From Rugosibacter sp. (GTDB lineage: Bacteria; Pseudomonadota; Gammaproteobacteria; Burkholderiales; Rhodocyclaceae): 6,873 bases of DNA. The stretch lies in contig JALRCC010000059.1 in assembly GCA_023257495.1 (NCBI GenBank), positions 1 to 6,873 of the forward strand, written 5' to 3'. This document shows positions 1 to 6,500 of the stretch, one piece after another. The position numbers and the translations under genes are program-made. Numbering within the stretch: position 1 is the stretch's first letter; each line of letters starts with the position of its first letter. The notes under the pieces were generated by a model, which did no database searches, was not told the DNA's origin, and saw only the letters and a list, made by a program, of their open reading frames with translations.

Positions 1-18
1 CCAGCGCCGACTTTTCAT
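1..18 (-). CDS. Probable start of a downstream gene, cut by the left edge
   Basis: An ATG at 18-16 opens a frame reading M-K-S-R-R-W before the window ends. It is preceded by a good ribosome binding site (AGGAA at 30-26, 7-nt spacer) and begins 25 bp after the rlmB stop codon, in the same direction. The Met-Lys-Ser-Arg-Arg opening would suit a signal peptide or membrane anchor, but six residues are too few to say what the product is. The call rests only on the start signal and the tight spacing seen throughout this gene cluster. Confidence 0.42.
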
Positions 19-25
19 CAGGGTA

Positions 26-40
26 TTCCTGCTTTCCTGC
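26..40 (-). promoter_or_regulatory. Duplicated Shine-Dalgarno motif
   Basis: Read on the minus strand, the short rlmB downstream gap contains GCAGGAA twice (40-34 and 32-26), separated by a single A. The second copy is correctly spaced for the ATG at 18; the first is 8 nt too far upstream to serve it directly. It could be a small tandem duplication or a standby site for ribosomes. That part is inference. Confidence 0.5.
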
Positions 41-43
41 GTT

Positions 44-793
44 TTAGCCCTGCCGCTGGCGCTGGCTCTCGAACAAACATAAGCCGGCAGATACAGAAAC
101 ATTCAAACTTTCTACGCTGCCATGCATGGGAATGTAGGCGAGCTCATCACAGGTTTCCTGCGTCAGGCGGCGCATGCCGCTTCCTTCGGCACCCAGCACC
201 CAGGCGATGGGGCCTTTTTGGTCGATGGCATAAATCTCGCGTTTGGCATCGGCCGCAGTGCCGATTACCCAGATTTCACGTTCTTGCATTTCGCGTAGTG
301 AGCGGGCGAGATTGGTCACCACGATATAAGGCACGGTGTCTGCCGCGCCGCTGGCGACCTTGATAGCGGTGGCATTCAACCCGCAGGCTTTGTCTTTAGG
401 GGCAATCACGGCGTGCGCGCCTGCAGCGTCTGCCACGCGCAAACAAGCCCCCAGATTATGCGGGTCGGTGATGCTGTCCAGCACCAGCAGGAGCGCTGGC
501 TCTTGCAGGTTTTCCAGCACATCATCCAGCGTGACATGCCGCGCCTGGGCGTCCACGCGGGCGACGACGCCTTGATGCCGACTGTTTCTGCCGACAGTGC
601 CGGACATGGCATCCAGCCGCGCGGTGTCAGACAGGGTGACACGCACTGCGCGACTCTCAGCCAGCTTCAACAGATCGCGCATGCGGCCATCCTGGCGGCC
701 TTCGGCGATGATGATTTCATGCACGTCGTCTGCCGCATGACGCAATTTGGCGGTGATGGCATGAAAGCCGTAGATCAGGCGTGTTTCAGCCAT
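44..793 (-). CDS. rlmB: 23S rRNA (guanosine-2251-2'-O)-methyltransferase RlmB
   Basis: This SPOUT-class enzyme transfers a methyl group from S-adenosylmethionine to the 2'-oxygen of a P-loop guanosine of 23S rRNA (G2251 in E. coli numbering). It is 249 aa, close to the 243 aa of E. coli RlmB. Residues 5-80 form the small N-terminal rRNA-binding domain, opening with IYGFHAI. From about residue 98 comes the trefoil-knot catalytic domain with all three SpoU/TrmH motifs: motif 1 [15 protein letters not shown] with Asn113 and Arg119, motif 2 VLGAEGSGM with Glu203, and motif 3 [15 protein letters not shown] with Glu228, Ser229 and Asn231. The start is fixed by a GGGAG site 6 nt upstream. The first 8 bp overlap the end of the mscS-family gene. 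In enterics rlmB usually follows rnr; here it follows a channel gene instead. Function is very likely from complete motifs; the exact target is inferred from the family. Confidence 0.97.
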   Translation of the reverse strand: MAETRLIYGFHAITAKLRHAADDVHEIIIAEGRQDGRMRDLLKLAESRAVRVTLSDTARLDAMSGTVGRNSRHQGVVARVDAQARHVTLDDVLENLQEPALLLVLDSITDPHNLGACLRVADAAGAHAVIAPKDKACGLNATAIKVASGAADTVPYIVVTNLARSLREMQEREIWVIGTAADAKREIYAIDQKGPIAWVLGAEGSGMRRLTQETCDELAYIPMHGSVESLNVSVSAGLCLFESQRQRQG

Positions 794-2069
794 GGTGTTC
801 TCCCAGAATATGAATTTCTCGTTGCGGAAAAGGAATCACGATGCCGTGCTGCTTGAAGCTTTGCCAGATGGCCAGATTGATATCCGAGCGCAGTATGCCC
901 AACCCATTTTCGGGGTCGGTAATCCAGCAGCCTAGCTCAAGGTTGATGCCCGAATCGGCAAACTCCTTGAGCAGCACGGCGGGTGCTGGTTCTGGCAAAA
1001 CGCGCACATGGGCTTTTGCCGCATCCACTAGCAGGCGCATGGCAAGGTCAAGATCACTGCCGTAGCTGATCTGTACTGGCAGGGCAACGCGTACCTGCTG
1101 GTCGCTGTAGGATTCGTTTTGCACGACCGAGCTGACGAGCAACTCATTAGGTACCAGTGATTCGATGCCGGTCTGGCTGCGCAAAACGGTGAACCGTGTG
1201 GTGATGCGCGTAACCTGGCCGCGATCATTACCAACGCTGATGATGTTGCCGATGCGAATGGAGTTATCCAGCAGGATGATGAAGCCGGACACATAGTTGC
1301 TGGCGATTTTTTGCAAGCCAAAGCCCAGGCCTACCCCTAGTGCGCCACCAAACACGGATAGCGTGGTCAGATCAATGCCTACCAGAGGCAGCGCTATCAG
1401 TATGGCAAAGAGCACCAAAAGAGCACGCAACAAACGTGAGAGCACAATGCGCAAGTTGGTGTCTATCTCGGTCGCTCGTCGTAAGCGACTTTCCACCGTA
1501 TTGGAAAGCCACAAGGCCACCAACAAGGTTGCGGCGACGGTGACCAGGCCTTGCAATATTTGCCATAGGGAAAGCGGTGTTTTGCCGATAGGCAAGGTGA
1601 TGGATTCCAGCGCATCGATTATTTCCGGTAACACGCCGAGAATGTGCAACGCCACGATGCCCCAGGCGATGGTGGCAAAAATACGCTCAAAGCTGGTCAG
1701 CCACGTGGCATGCGTAAAGCTGTGTCGCAGAATATAAAACACCAGCCGAATGACGGCGAGTGAGGCGAGCAAAGGTATGGCCAGGGTTAGTAAATGCGTG
1801 TGCATCATCGGCCGTAGCAGCCAGCGTGAAAAGAGGATCAAGCCCAGTGCAGCCATGGGAAAAACCACGCGCTTCAGGCTGCCCTGGCCTAATTGTCTGG
1901 CGCGCCCCTGATCAGGTAACACATGGGTGGCAACTTGCTCGCGCACAAAGCCTTCAACCAGCTTGGCCAGCAAGAGCGAAATGGTGAGTGCGGCGAGCTG
2001 CCAAAGCATATCGGGATGATTCAGATCAGTGAGCAGGTTATCCCAAATGGTAGAAAGTTCAACGGTCAT
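786..2069 (-). CDS. MscS-family mechanosensitive ion channel
   Basis: This is an inner-membrane channel of the small-conductance mechanosensitive family, which opens under membrane tension to release solutes during osmotic downshock. It is 427 aa against 286 aa in E. coli MscS. The extra length is N-terminal: hydrophobic segments near residues 21-38, 68-85, 91-113, 128-146, 168-189 and 208-230 precede the pore helix. The pore segment, 238-262, carries the Gly/Ala pattern [19 protein letters not shown], followed by [15 protein letters not shown], the junction into the beta domain (about 270-335). An alpha/beta cytoplasmic vestibule domain follows to about residue 420, closing with the family-typical [11 protein letters not shown]. 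The start ATG overlaps the phospholipase D-family gene by 11 bp and has a GAGGA site 8 nt upstream. Family is certain from the pore motif; gating properties and the function of the extra helices cannot be told from sequence. Confidence 0.95.
   Translation of the reverse strand: MTVELSTIWDNLLTDLNHPDMLWQLAALTISLLLAKLVEGFVREQVATHVLPDQGRARQLGQGSLKRVVFPMAALGLILFSRWLLRPMMHTHLLTLAIPLLASLAVIRLVFYILRHSFTHATWLTSFERIFATIAWGIVALHILGVLPEIIDALESITLPIGKTPLSLWQILQGLVTVAATLLVALWLSNTVESRLRRATEIDTNLRIVLSRLLRALLVLFAILIALPLVGIDLTTLSVFGGALGVGLGFGLQKIASNYVSGFIILLDNSIRIGNIISVGNDRGQVTRITTRFTVLRSQTGIESLVPNELLVSSVVQNESYSDQQVRVALPVQISYGSDLDLAMRLLVDAAKAHVRVLPEPAPAVLLKEFADSGINLELGCWITDPENGLGILRSDINLAIWQSFKQHGIVIPFPQREIHILGEHHG
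800..804 (-). promoter_or_regulatory. Ribosome binding site of rlmB
   Basis: GGGAG, followed by a 6-nt spacer and ATG at 793-791. The site lies inside the last codons of the upstream channel gene, so ribosomes finishing that gene stop next to the rlmB start. It supports the annotated start over any internal one. Confidence 0.75.
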
Positions 2070-2655
2070 GAGGGGTTTCCTCGTTTTCTTTAGTTTCCGG
2101 TTTAAAAGACTGAGCTTCGGCGTAATGGCGTTGCCAGTTATTCAGATAACGTTGCAGGAGTGCCGGGTTGTCACGCAGAATCAATAAATTTTCAGCATTG
2201 CGTGCTTGTGCCGACCAGGTAAAGTTGTAGCTACCGGTGATCAAGATGCCATGCGATGTTTTGGCATCTATCAGAATGATCTTGTTATGCGCAACCGCAT
2301 AGCGGGTTTCCAGCCGGACAGGAATATTTGCTGCTGCCAGCAGCGGAATTTGCGAGTTTTGTCCGGTATCGAGCATTTTCTGATCGGTCAGAATGCTCAC
2401 AGCCACTCCGCGTTGTCTGGCTGAGATCAGCGCCTGGCTTATCGATCGGCTAGTGAGCAGATAGGCTTGTACATGGATGCTTTGCTGTGCCTCGGCAAGC
2501 GCCCGGATGATCGCGCCTTCTGCATCATCCCACGGAGTGAACAAGGCTTCCACCGAGCCTGTGGCGGCGATCGTTTCGGCTCGGATCGTGATACTGGTCG
2601 CCGCCAGCGCTAGCATGAATGCAGCCAGCACCAGCGGTTTTATCGAGGGGGTCAT
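2059..2655 (-). CDS. Exported single-HKD phospholipase D-family protein (Nuc-like)
   Basis: The 198-aa product begins with a Sec-type signal peptide: short N-region, hydrophobic stretch at about 7-22, and a likely cut after IRA (residue 26). The mature part is one phospholipase D domain: FTPWDDAEGAIIRAL at 39-53, typical of the N-terminal half, then the catalytic HxKxxxxD at His123, Lys125 and Asp130, then GSYNFT (141-146) and the downstream NAEN (153-156). Proteins with a single HKD motif, such as the plasmid-encoded nuclease Nuc, work as dimers that pool two motifs; members cleave phosphodiesters in DNA or lipids. Substrate here is not determined. A charged tail (about 182-198) follows the domain. 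The start overlaps the RNA methyltransferase stop in ATGA and has no clear Shine-Dalgarno, so it probably depends on coupling. Export predicts periplasmic or extracellular action. Confidence 0.9.
   Translation of the reverse strand: MTPSIKPLVLAAFMLALAATSITIRAETIAATGSVEALFTPWDDAEGAIIRALAEAQQSIHVQAYLLTSRSISQALISARQRGVAVSILTDQKMLDTGQNSQIPLLAAANIPVRLETRYAVAHNKIILIDAKTSHGILITGSYNFTWSAQARNAENLLILRDNPALLQRYLNNWQRHYAEAQSFKPETKENEETPHDR
2078..2082 (-). promoter_or_regulatory. Ribosome binding site of the MscS-family gene
   Basis: GAGGA with an 8-nt spacer before ATG 2069-2067. It sits within the last codons of the upstream phospholipase D-family gene and supports the start that overlaps that gene's stop codon. 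Confidence 0.7.
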
Positions 2656-4094
2656 TTCTGACGCTGTAACACGGCAGCATAAAAGCCGTCGGTGCTGTGG
2701 TTAGGTGGGCTGAGATGAAGGTCAGCGGTGAGATTGATGCCTGCGATGTGAATGCCTTGATCTGCCAAGATGTCTGCAGCGGATAAACGCGAAAAATCAG
2801 CATGGCCGGACAGAAAATCATCGACGATGGCTTCATTTTCTTCGCTGAGAATGCTGCACGTGGCATATACGAGTCGGCCACCGGGTTTTAGCAGGCGAGC
2901 GGCAGCAGCAAGTATGGCCGTTTGCTTTTGCGTCAGCTCGGTAATGCTTTCCGGTGTTTGCCGCCATTTGAGATCCGGATTGCGACGCAAGGTGCCCAGG
3001 CCGGAGCAGGGGGCATCTACCAGCACGCGATCGACTTTTCCGGCGAGGCGCTTTACGCGGATATCATTTTCGTTGGCAATCAGAACCGGATGCACATTCG
3101 AGAGTCCCGCACGGGCAACGCGTGGTTTGAGTTTGGTCAAGCGACTTTCTGCAACATCGAAAGCGTACAGTCGTCCGGTTGACCGCATCATGGCCCCTAA
3201 CAGCAAGGTTTTTCCACCCGCCCCGGCGCAGAAATCCACCACCATTTCACCGCGTCGAGGGGCCAGCAAATAGCCGAGTAGCTGCGAGCCTTCGTCTTGT
3301 ACCTCGATGGAGCCATCAAGAAACAGCGGATGTTTTTGCAAGGAAGGCCGGTTTTTAAGTCGAAGTCCAGTAGGTGAGTAAGGGCAGGGCGAGAGGGCGA
3401 GGCCTTCGGCAGTCAATTGCGCCATTACCGCTTCACGTGTGGTTTTCAAGGTGTTGATGCGTAAATCCAGCGGGGCGGGTGTGTTCAAGGCGCGCGCCAA
3501 GGCCAGTAGTTGATCGGTCGGCAGGCGAGTGATCAAGCGCTCGGCTAACCAGTCAGGAAAATCCAGTTGCTCGCCGAGCGTGAGTGCAGGTTCTGGCTGG
3601 CGGCGAATGTCAGCGAGCCATTCGGCTTCACCAGCTTCGAGCGCAGGTTCCAACTGTCGCTGCGACATGCCGCGCAGGCGGGATAACGAGAGCAAAACCA
3701 ATTCACGTGCTGAAACATGCTGATTTTTTCTTGGCAGGAGCGGGTTGGCTAGTGTGCCCAGACGCGTGAGCAGGCGTTTGCGGCGCAATACGGCATAGGC
3801 GGTTTCTGCAATAAAGGCTCGATCGCGTGCGCCGCTTTTTTTGCTGCGAAAAAATGCGGATAGAGCGACGTCGGCCGGTTGTGAAAATTGCAGCAATTGC
3901 GTGGTGGCCGCTATTGCGACGTTGAGCAGCCCGGGGGTCAAGCCTTCTTCAGCGGGGGCTGAACCATCCCGACCAGTATTTTGGACGCTTTGGGTATTTT
4001 GTTTAGGCCGCTGCCAGGTTTTCTTGGTGGATTGTGTTGAATTTGAGCGGGAGCGAGGGGCTCTGTCTTGAGTTTTCAGGTTATTTTTATTCAT
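2652..4094 (-). CDS. RsmB/NOP-family SAM-dependent RNA m5C methyltransferase
   Basis: A cytosine-C5 RNA methyltransferase, 480 aa from the preferred ATG. In that numbering it has a basic Gln/Ser/Thr-rich tail (1-47), a NusB-like RNA-binding region (about 60-170), a linker domain, and a Rossmann methyltransferase domain from about 265. SAM-binding motif I reads VVDFCAGAGGKT at 285-296. Motif IV DAPCSGLGTLRRNPDLKW holds Cys363, the residue family members use for product release; motif VI YATCSILSEENE holds catalytic Cys413. Near the end, TDGFYAAVLQR matches the family closing motif. The family includes 16S rRNA enzymes RsmB (C967) and RsmF; I leave the symbol blank because many betaproteobacteria carry a separate rsmB next to fmt, and the exact target here is unproven. 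The ATG start overlaps the DUF3108 stop by 8 bp. A TTG at 4133 would add 13 residues but overlap 47 bp. Confidence 0.93.
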   Translation of the reverse strand: MNKNNLKTQDRAPRSRSNSTQSTKKTWQRPKQNTQSVQNTGRDGSAPAEEGLTPGLLNVAIAATTQLLQFSQPADVALSAFFRSKKSGARDRAFIAETAYAVLRRKRLLTRLGTLANPLLPRKNQHVSARELVLLSLSRLRGMSQRQLEPALEAGEAEWLADIRRQPEPALTLGEQLDFPDWLAERLITRLPTDQLLALARALNTPAPLDLRINTLKTTREAVMAQLTAEGLALSPCPYSPTGLRLKNRPSLQKHPLFLDGSIEVQDEGSQLLGYLLAPRRGEMVVDFCAGAGGKTLLLGAMMRSTGRLYAFDVAESRLTKLKPRVARAGLSNVHPVLIANENDIRVKRLAGKVDRVLVDAPCSGLGTLRRNPDLKWRQTPESITELTQKQTAILAAAARLLKPGGRLVYATCSILSEENEAIVDDFLSGHADFSRLSAADILADQGIHIAGINLTADLHLSPPNHSTDGFYAAVLQRQK

Positions 4095-5118
4095 GCGTTG
4101 TCTCGGTGCCTGTATCGTCTGCGATCTGGTCAAAGATACCGCCCTTGCGGTCGGTAAAGCGGATTTTTAATGGCAGACCATGCACGGTTTTGGAAATCCA
4201 CAAGTCGATAATATCCTCGCCATTTTTTGTACGCAGGTGTTGTGTGGGGTGCGTGCGACCTTGATAGGTCAGCGTTTCTTCTCCGATCAGCTCAAAGTGA
4301 TAACGCTCGAGCTTGCGTCCGGTGGCAATGGGTAAATCGATAGCCGTCATGGGCTGATCCATGGCCAGTTGCAGGGCGAGCTGGTAATACATGGACAACA
4401 TGTCCTGTGTGCCGTCTGCAACCGGTTCTGTACGGTCGGCATAGGTAATCAGATGCCCTGTCCAGTCAAACTGGGCGATGTCTTTTCTGTCCTTGCGTTC
4501 GTTGCTGAATGACAAGGGACGCAAGCCCGCAGGGGTGATTTCTCCCCGACTTTCCTGAATAACCCGGGCAGGCTTGAACAGCGCTGCCAATCCAGTGGTT
4601 TCAGTGATATTCGTGAAGGTGTAGTGCGTGCCATCGTGCACCCAGGTATTGATGGATTGCCCGATGATCAATCCGTTTTCGCCGCGTGTGACGATGAAAC
4701 GTATGCGTCCTTTTTTCGGCAAAGTGAAGGGGACTGCAGATGGTGGAGTCTCGTGTGATGAGTCGGCAGAAGGCGTGGGCGCGGATTCATTGGGCAGCGG
4801 TTCAACGGGAGCTGGTTCGTCAAAAGTCGGCGTTGGTGAGACGGCGGCTTCCGCTGGAACAGCCTGCGCACGGGAAGGCGTGCGGGCGCGGTGTGGCTTG
4901 GGTGCGCGGGCGATAGCGGAGGGGGGCGCGACGTGCGGACGAAGCGTGGCGCTGGGATTACTTGGGGAAGTGGGTGGAGTAGGTGGCGTGGGCAGGAGTA
5001 CCGCGTCAAGTCTTGGTGCGGGATCTTCCGCGCCAGACGTTGGTAGCTCCCACGCGGGACTAAGCAGCGCGGTGATGTGCAAAACTGCCGAGGCAAGGAG
5101 TGCTAATGCGAAGGGCAT
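4087..5118 (-). CDS. Membrane-anchored proline-rich DUF3108 protein
   Basis: A 343-aa protein of unknown function. Residues 2-20 form one hydrophobic segment that could be an uncleaved anchor or signal peptide. Residues 25-130 are rich in Pro, Ala, Ser and Thr, including PTPPTPPT at 43-50, and are probably extended and disordered. From about 134 onward is a folded, beta-rich region typical of DUF3108: GRIRFIVTRGENGLIIGQS at 137-155, then TWVHDGTHYTFTN, and near the end LPLKIRFTDRKGGIFDQIADD. The anchor-linker-domain layout resembles TonB, which suggests a domain held away from the inner membrane in the periplasm; that is inference. Its ATG begins 1 nt after the purN stop (TGA-T-ATG) with no strong Shine-Dalgarno, so translation probably relies on reinitiation. 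Family assignment is from the C-terminal pattern; no biochemical role is known to me. Confidence 0.87.
   Translation of the reverse strand: MPFALALLASAVLHITALLSPAWELPTSGAEDPAPRLDAVLLPTPPTPPTSPSNPSATLRPHVAPPSAIARAPKPHRARTPSRAQAVPAEAAVSPTPTFDEPAPVEPLPNESAPTPSADSSHETPPSAVPFTLPKKGRIRFIVTRGENGLIIGQSINTWVHDGTHYTFTNITETTGLAALFKPARVIQESRGEITPAGLRPLSFSNERKDRKDIAQFDWTGHLITYADRTEPVADGTQDMLSMYYQLALQLAMDQPMTAIDLPIATGRKLERYHFELIGEETLTYQGRTHPTQHLRTKNGEDIIDLWISKTVHGLPLKIRFTDRKGGIFDQIADDTGTETTHE
4969..4992 (-). repeat. Short proline-threonine repeat within the DUF3108 protein linker
   Basis: Three near-identical Pro-Thr-Pro units (PTPPTPPT, residues 43-50) are coded by a run of CCN/ACN codons. The reverse complement reads as GGN-rich sequence, which also helps explain a long open frame on the opposite strand. 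Confidence 0.55.
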
Positions 5119-5119
5119 A

Positions 5120-5761
5120 TCAGGGATTGCACGCCAAGTGATGCAATGGGGGAGACAAAGAATCCGCAGGGAGGGTGCATTTTACGCGGCCCTCAATGAG
5201 CTGAATCTGACCGGCAAGAATCCAGCGGGCAACGCGTGGATAAAGCTGATGTTCTTCTGCCAGCACACGCGCAGCCAAGTCTGTTTCGGTATCGTTTGGC
5301 AAAACAGGAACTGCGGCTTGCGCAATCATTGGCCCGCCATCCAGCGCCGAGGTGACAAAATGAACCGTGCAGCCGTGAGTTTTAACACCGGCGGCCAAGG
5401 CCTGAGCATGTGTTTTCATGCCCGGAAAGGCAGGTAGCAGCGAGGGGTGAATGTTCAGCATGCGGCCGCTAAAACGCGCAACGAAAGCATCGCTCAAGAT
5501 GCGCATGAACCCGGCCAGAAACACCCATTCGGGCGAGTAATTTTCAATTTCATCCGCTAGCGCCAGATCAAACGCATCACGACTGGCAAATGCGCGATGA
5601 TCGATGACTTTGGTGGGGATGCCGTAGCTCGCAGCAATCGCTAAACCGGCAGCCTCAGGCCGATTACTGATCACTGCCCTGCATTGGCCAGGCAGCCGAC
5701 CTTCGAGCAAGGCCTTCATGTTGCTGCCCTGGCCTGAAATCAGAATGACGTAGGGTTTCAC
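5120..5761 (-). CDS. purN: Phosphoribosylglycinamide formyltransferase PurN
   Basis: PurN catalyses the third step of de novo purine synthesis, moving a formyl group from 10-formyltetrahydrofolate to glycinamide ribonucleotide in the cytoplasm. The 213 aa match the 212 aa of E. coli PurN. Residues 8-14 (ISGQGSN) are the phosphate-binding loop; the enterobacterial enzyme reads ISGNGSN. FLAGFMRILS (81-90) leads to the catalytic block NIHPSLLPAFPG with Asn103 and His105, and HFVTSALDGGP supplies Asp141, so the catalytic triad is complete. The start is GTG at 5761-5759: an in-frame stop lies five codons upstream and no ATG intervenes. No clear Shine-Dalgarno precedes it. It lies 22 bp after the lipoprotein gene and 1 bp before the DUF3108 gene. 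purM, a frequent partner elsewhere, is not present here. Confidence 0.97.
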   Translation of the reverse strand: MKPYVILISGQGSNMKALLEGRLPGQCRAVISNRPEAAGLAIAASYGIPTKVIDHRAFASRDAFDLALADEIENYSPEWVFLAGFMRILSDAFVARFSGRMLNIHPSLLPAFPGMKTHAQALAAGVKTHGCTVHFVTSALDGGPMIAQAAVPVLPNDTETDLAARVLAEEHQLYPRVARWILAGQIQLIEGRVKCTLPADSLSPPLHHLACNP

Positions 5762-5783
5762 GGGAATGGTTGGTTAATGCAAT
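5762..5783 (-). other. 22-bp gap between lipoprotein gene and purN
   Basis: This is the longest gap between two complete genes in the window. It holds no convincing -10/-35 pair, hairpin terminator or Shine-Dalgarno for the GTG start of purN. It contains the in-frame TAA that limits how far upstream purN could begin. Confidence 0.5.
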
Positions 5784-6500
5784 CTATTTGATCGTCAGAA
5801 TGGGCAGGAATGCTGCGGTAGCCAGACTATGTGTCGCGCGAACAATGTTACGGTTGCCTCTATCGGCAATCATGGTAGAGAGTAAATCAAGGTTGCCGAT
5901 CATCTTGCCGAATTCACGCTCAAAGCTGAGGTTGGCCGGTTGCTGCGAGGTGGCTATTTCGTTGCTTAAAAGTAACAGACCGCCCTCTGCATCGCGCGCG
6001 TTGGCGAGTTTCCAGGCCGCAATTTCGAGATTTCTGGCACTGTTGTAAAGCGCCTGTGCATCTAATGAATCGAACATGAAAAATTCTGTTTTCTCACCAA
6101 AGGCGATATTCAGCATGCCGCCCGTGCCTGCAATAAATGCCGCTACACGATCACCTGGGTAGTCGGTGGATAGCGCAAGCAATATGGCATCCGTGCCTTG
6201 TTTTTGGCCAGTTGCGGGGACACGCCAACCCGTGCGCGGGTCCAGCAGGTGTTCCAGTGTCGCTTCCAGTGTGGGATACCCGCTCTTTTTCCATTCTTTC
6301 GGATTACGGCGATAGAGTTTTTCGGTCAGCATCCGCAGACTTGAAAAAATTTCCCGCCGATGGATATCGGCCACGCGGTCAATGTCGCTTTTGCCGAGCT
6401 GCTTGGGTTCGAAGGTAGAGATGGACCTCCCTGTCTCGCCCATTTGCGCACAACCAGCCAGTAGGGCCGCGAGTATCACCAACCCCGCAAGGTTTTTCAT
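5784..6500 (-). CDS. Uncharacterised lipoprotein
   Basis: I do not recognise this 238-aa protein. It starts with a lipoprotein signal peptide: MKN, a hydrophobic stretch, then lipobox LLAGC with Cys17 as the predicted lipidated residue. The next residue is Ala rather than Asp, which by the enterobacterial sorting rule favours the outer membrane. The mature part (about 220 aa) is mixed alpha-helical, with a basic stretch at about 47-72 (RRE, RRNPKEWKK), a Gly-rich hydrophobic patch at about 115-135 (AAFIAGTGGMLNIAFG) that could touch the membrane, and a helical C-terminal half. No enzymatic motif is visible. The start ATG overlaps the DedA-family stop codon as ATGA and lacks a clear Shine-Dalgarno, so translation is probably coupled to that membrane protein. 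Stop is TAG. A role linked to the envelope is inferred from the signal and neighbour only. Confidence 0.82.
   Translation of the reverse strand: MKNLAGLVILAALLAGCAQMGETGRSISTFEPKQLGKSDIDRVADIHRREIFSSLRMLTEKLYRRNPKEWKKSGYPTLEATLEHLLDPRTGWRVPATGQKQGTDAILLALSTDYPGDRVAAFIAGTGGMLNIAFGEKTEFFMFDSLDAQALYNSARNLEIAAWKLANARDAEGGLLLLSNEIATSQQPANLSFEREFGKMIGNLDLLSTMIADRGNRNIVRATHSLATAAFLPILTIK

Noticed and set aside
1..10. Direct repeat of CCAGCGCCGA at 1-10 and 5341-5350
   Set aside because: The match ends after 10 bases and the flanks differ; it falls in unrelated contexts and is compatible with chance in GC-rich coding sequence.
413..856. 147-codon plus-strand frame across rlmB and the end of the channel gene
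   Set aside because: It is antisense to complete conserved motifs in rlmB and runs across a gene boundary, with no recognisable protein features.
1297..1737. 146-codon plus-strand frame inside the channel gene
   Set aside because: It lies wholly opposite the pore and membrane segments of the MscS-family gene; its Lys/Arg/Ser-rich product looks like a shadow translation.
786..2655. PLD nuclease plus MscS channel as an anti-phage defence pair
   Set aside because: The PLD protein has a signal peptide and so would not meet intracellular phage DNA. Neighbours are housekeeping genes, and there are no sensor modules, mobile elements or shifts in base composition.
4628..5437. 269-codon open frame on the plus strand, spanning parts of the DUF3108 gene and purN
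   Set aside because: It is antisense to two well-supported genes. Its Gly/Ser/Ala-rich composition is what the reverse complement of Pro/Ala/Thr codons gives. No domain or start signal supports it.
5762..5800. Possible internal promoter ahead of purN
   Set aside because: The sequence is mildly AT-rich, but I could not find a -35 and -10 pair with acceptable match and spacing.
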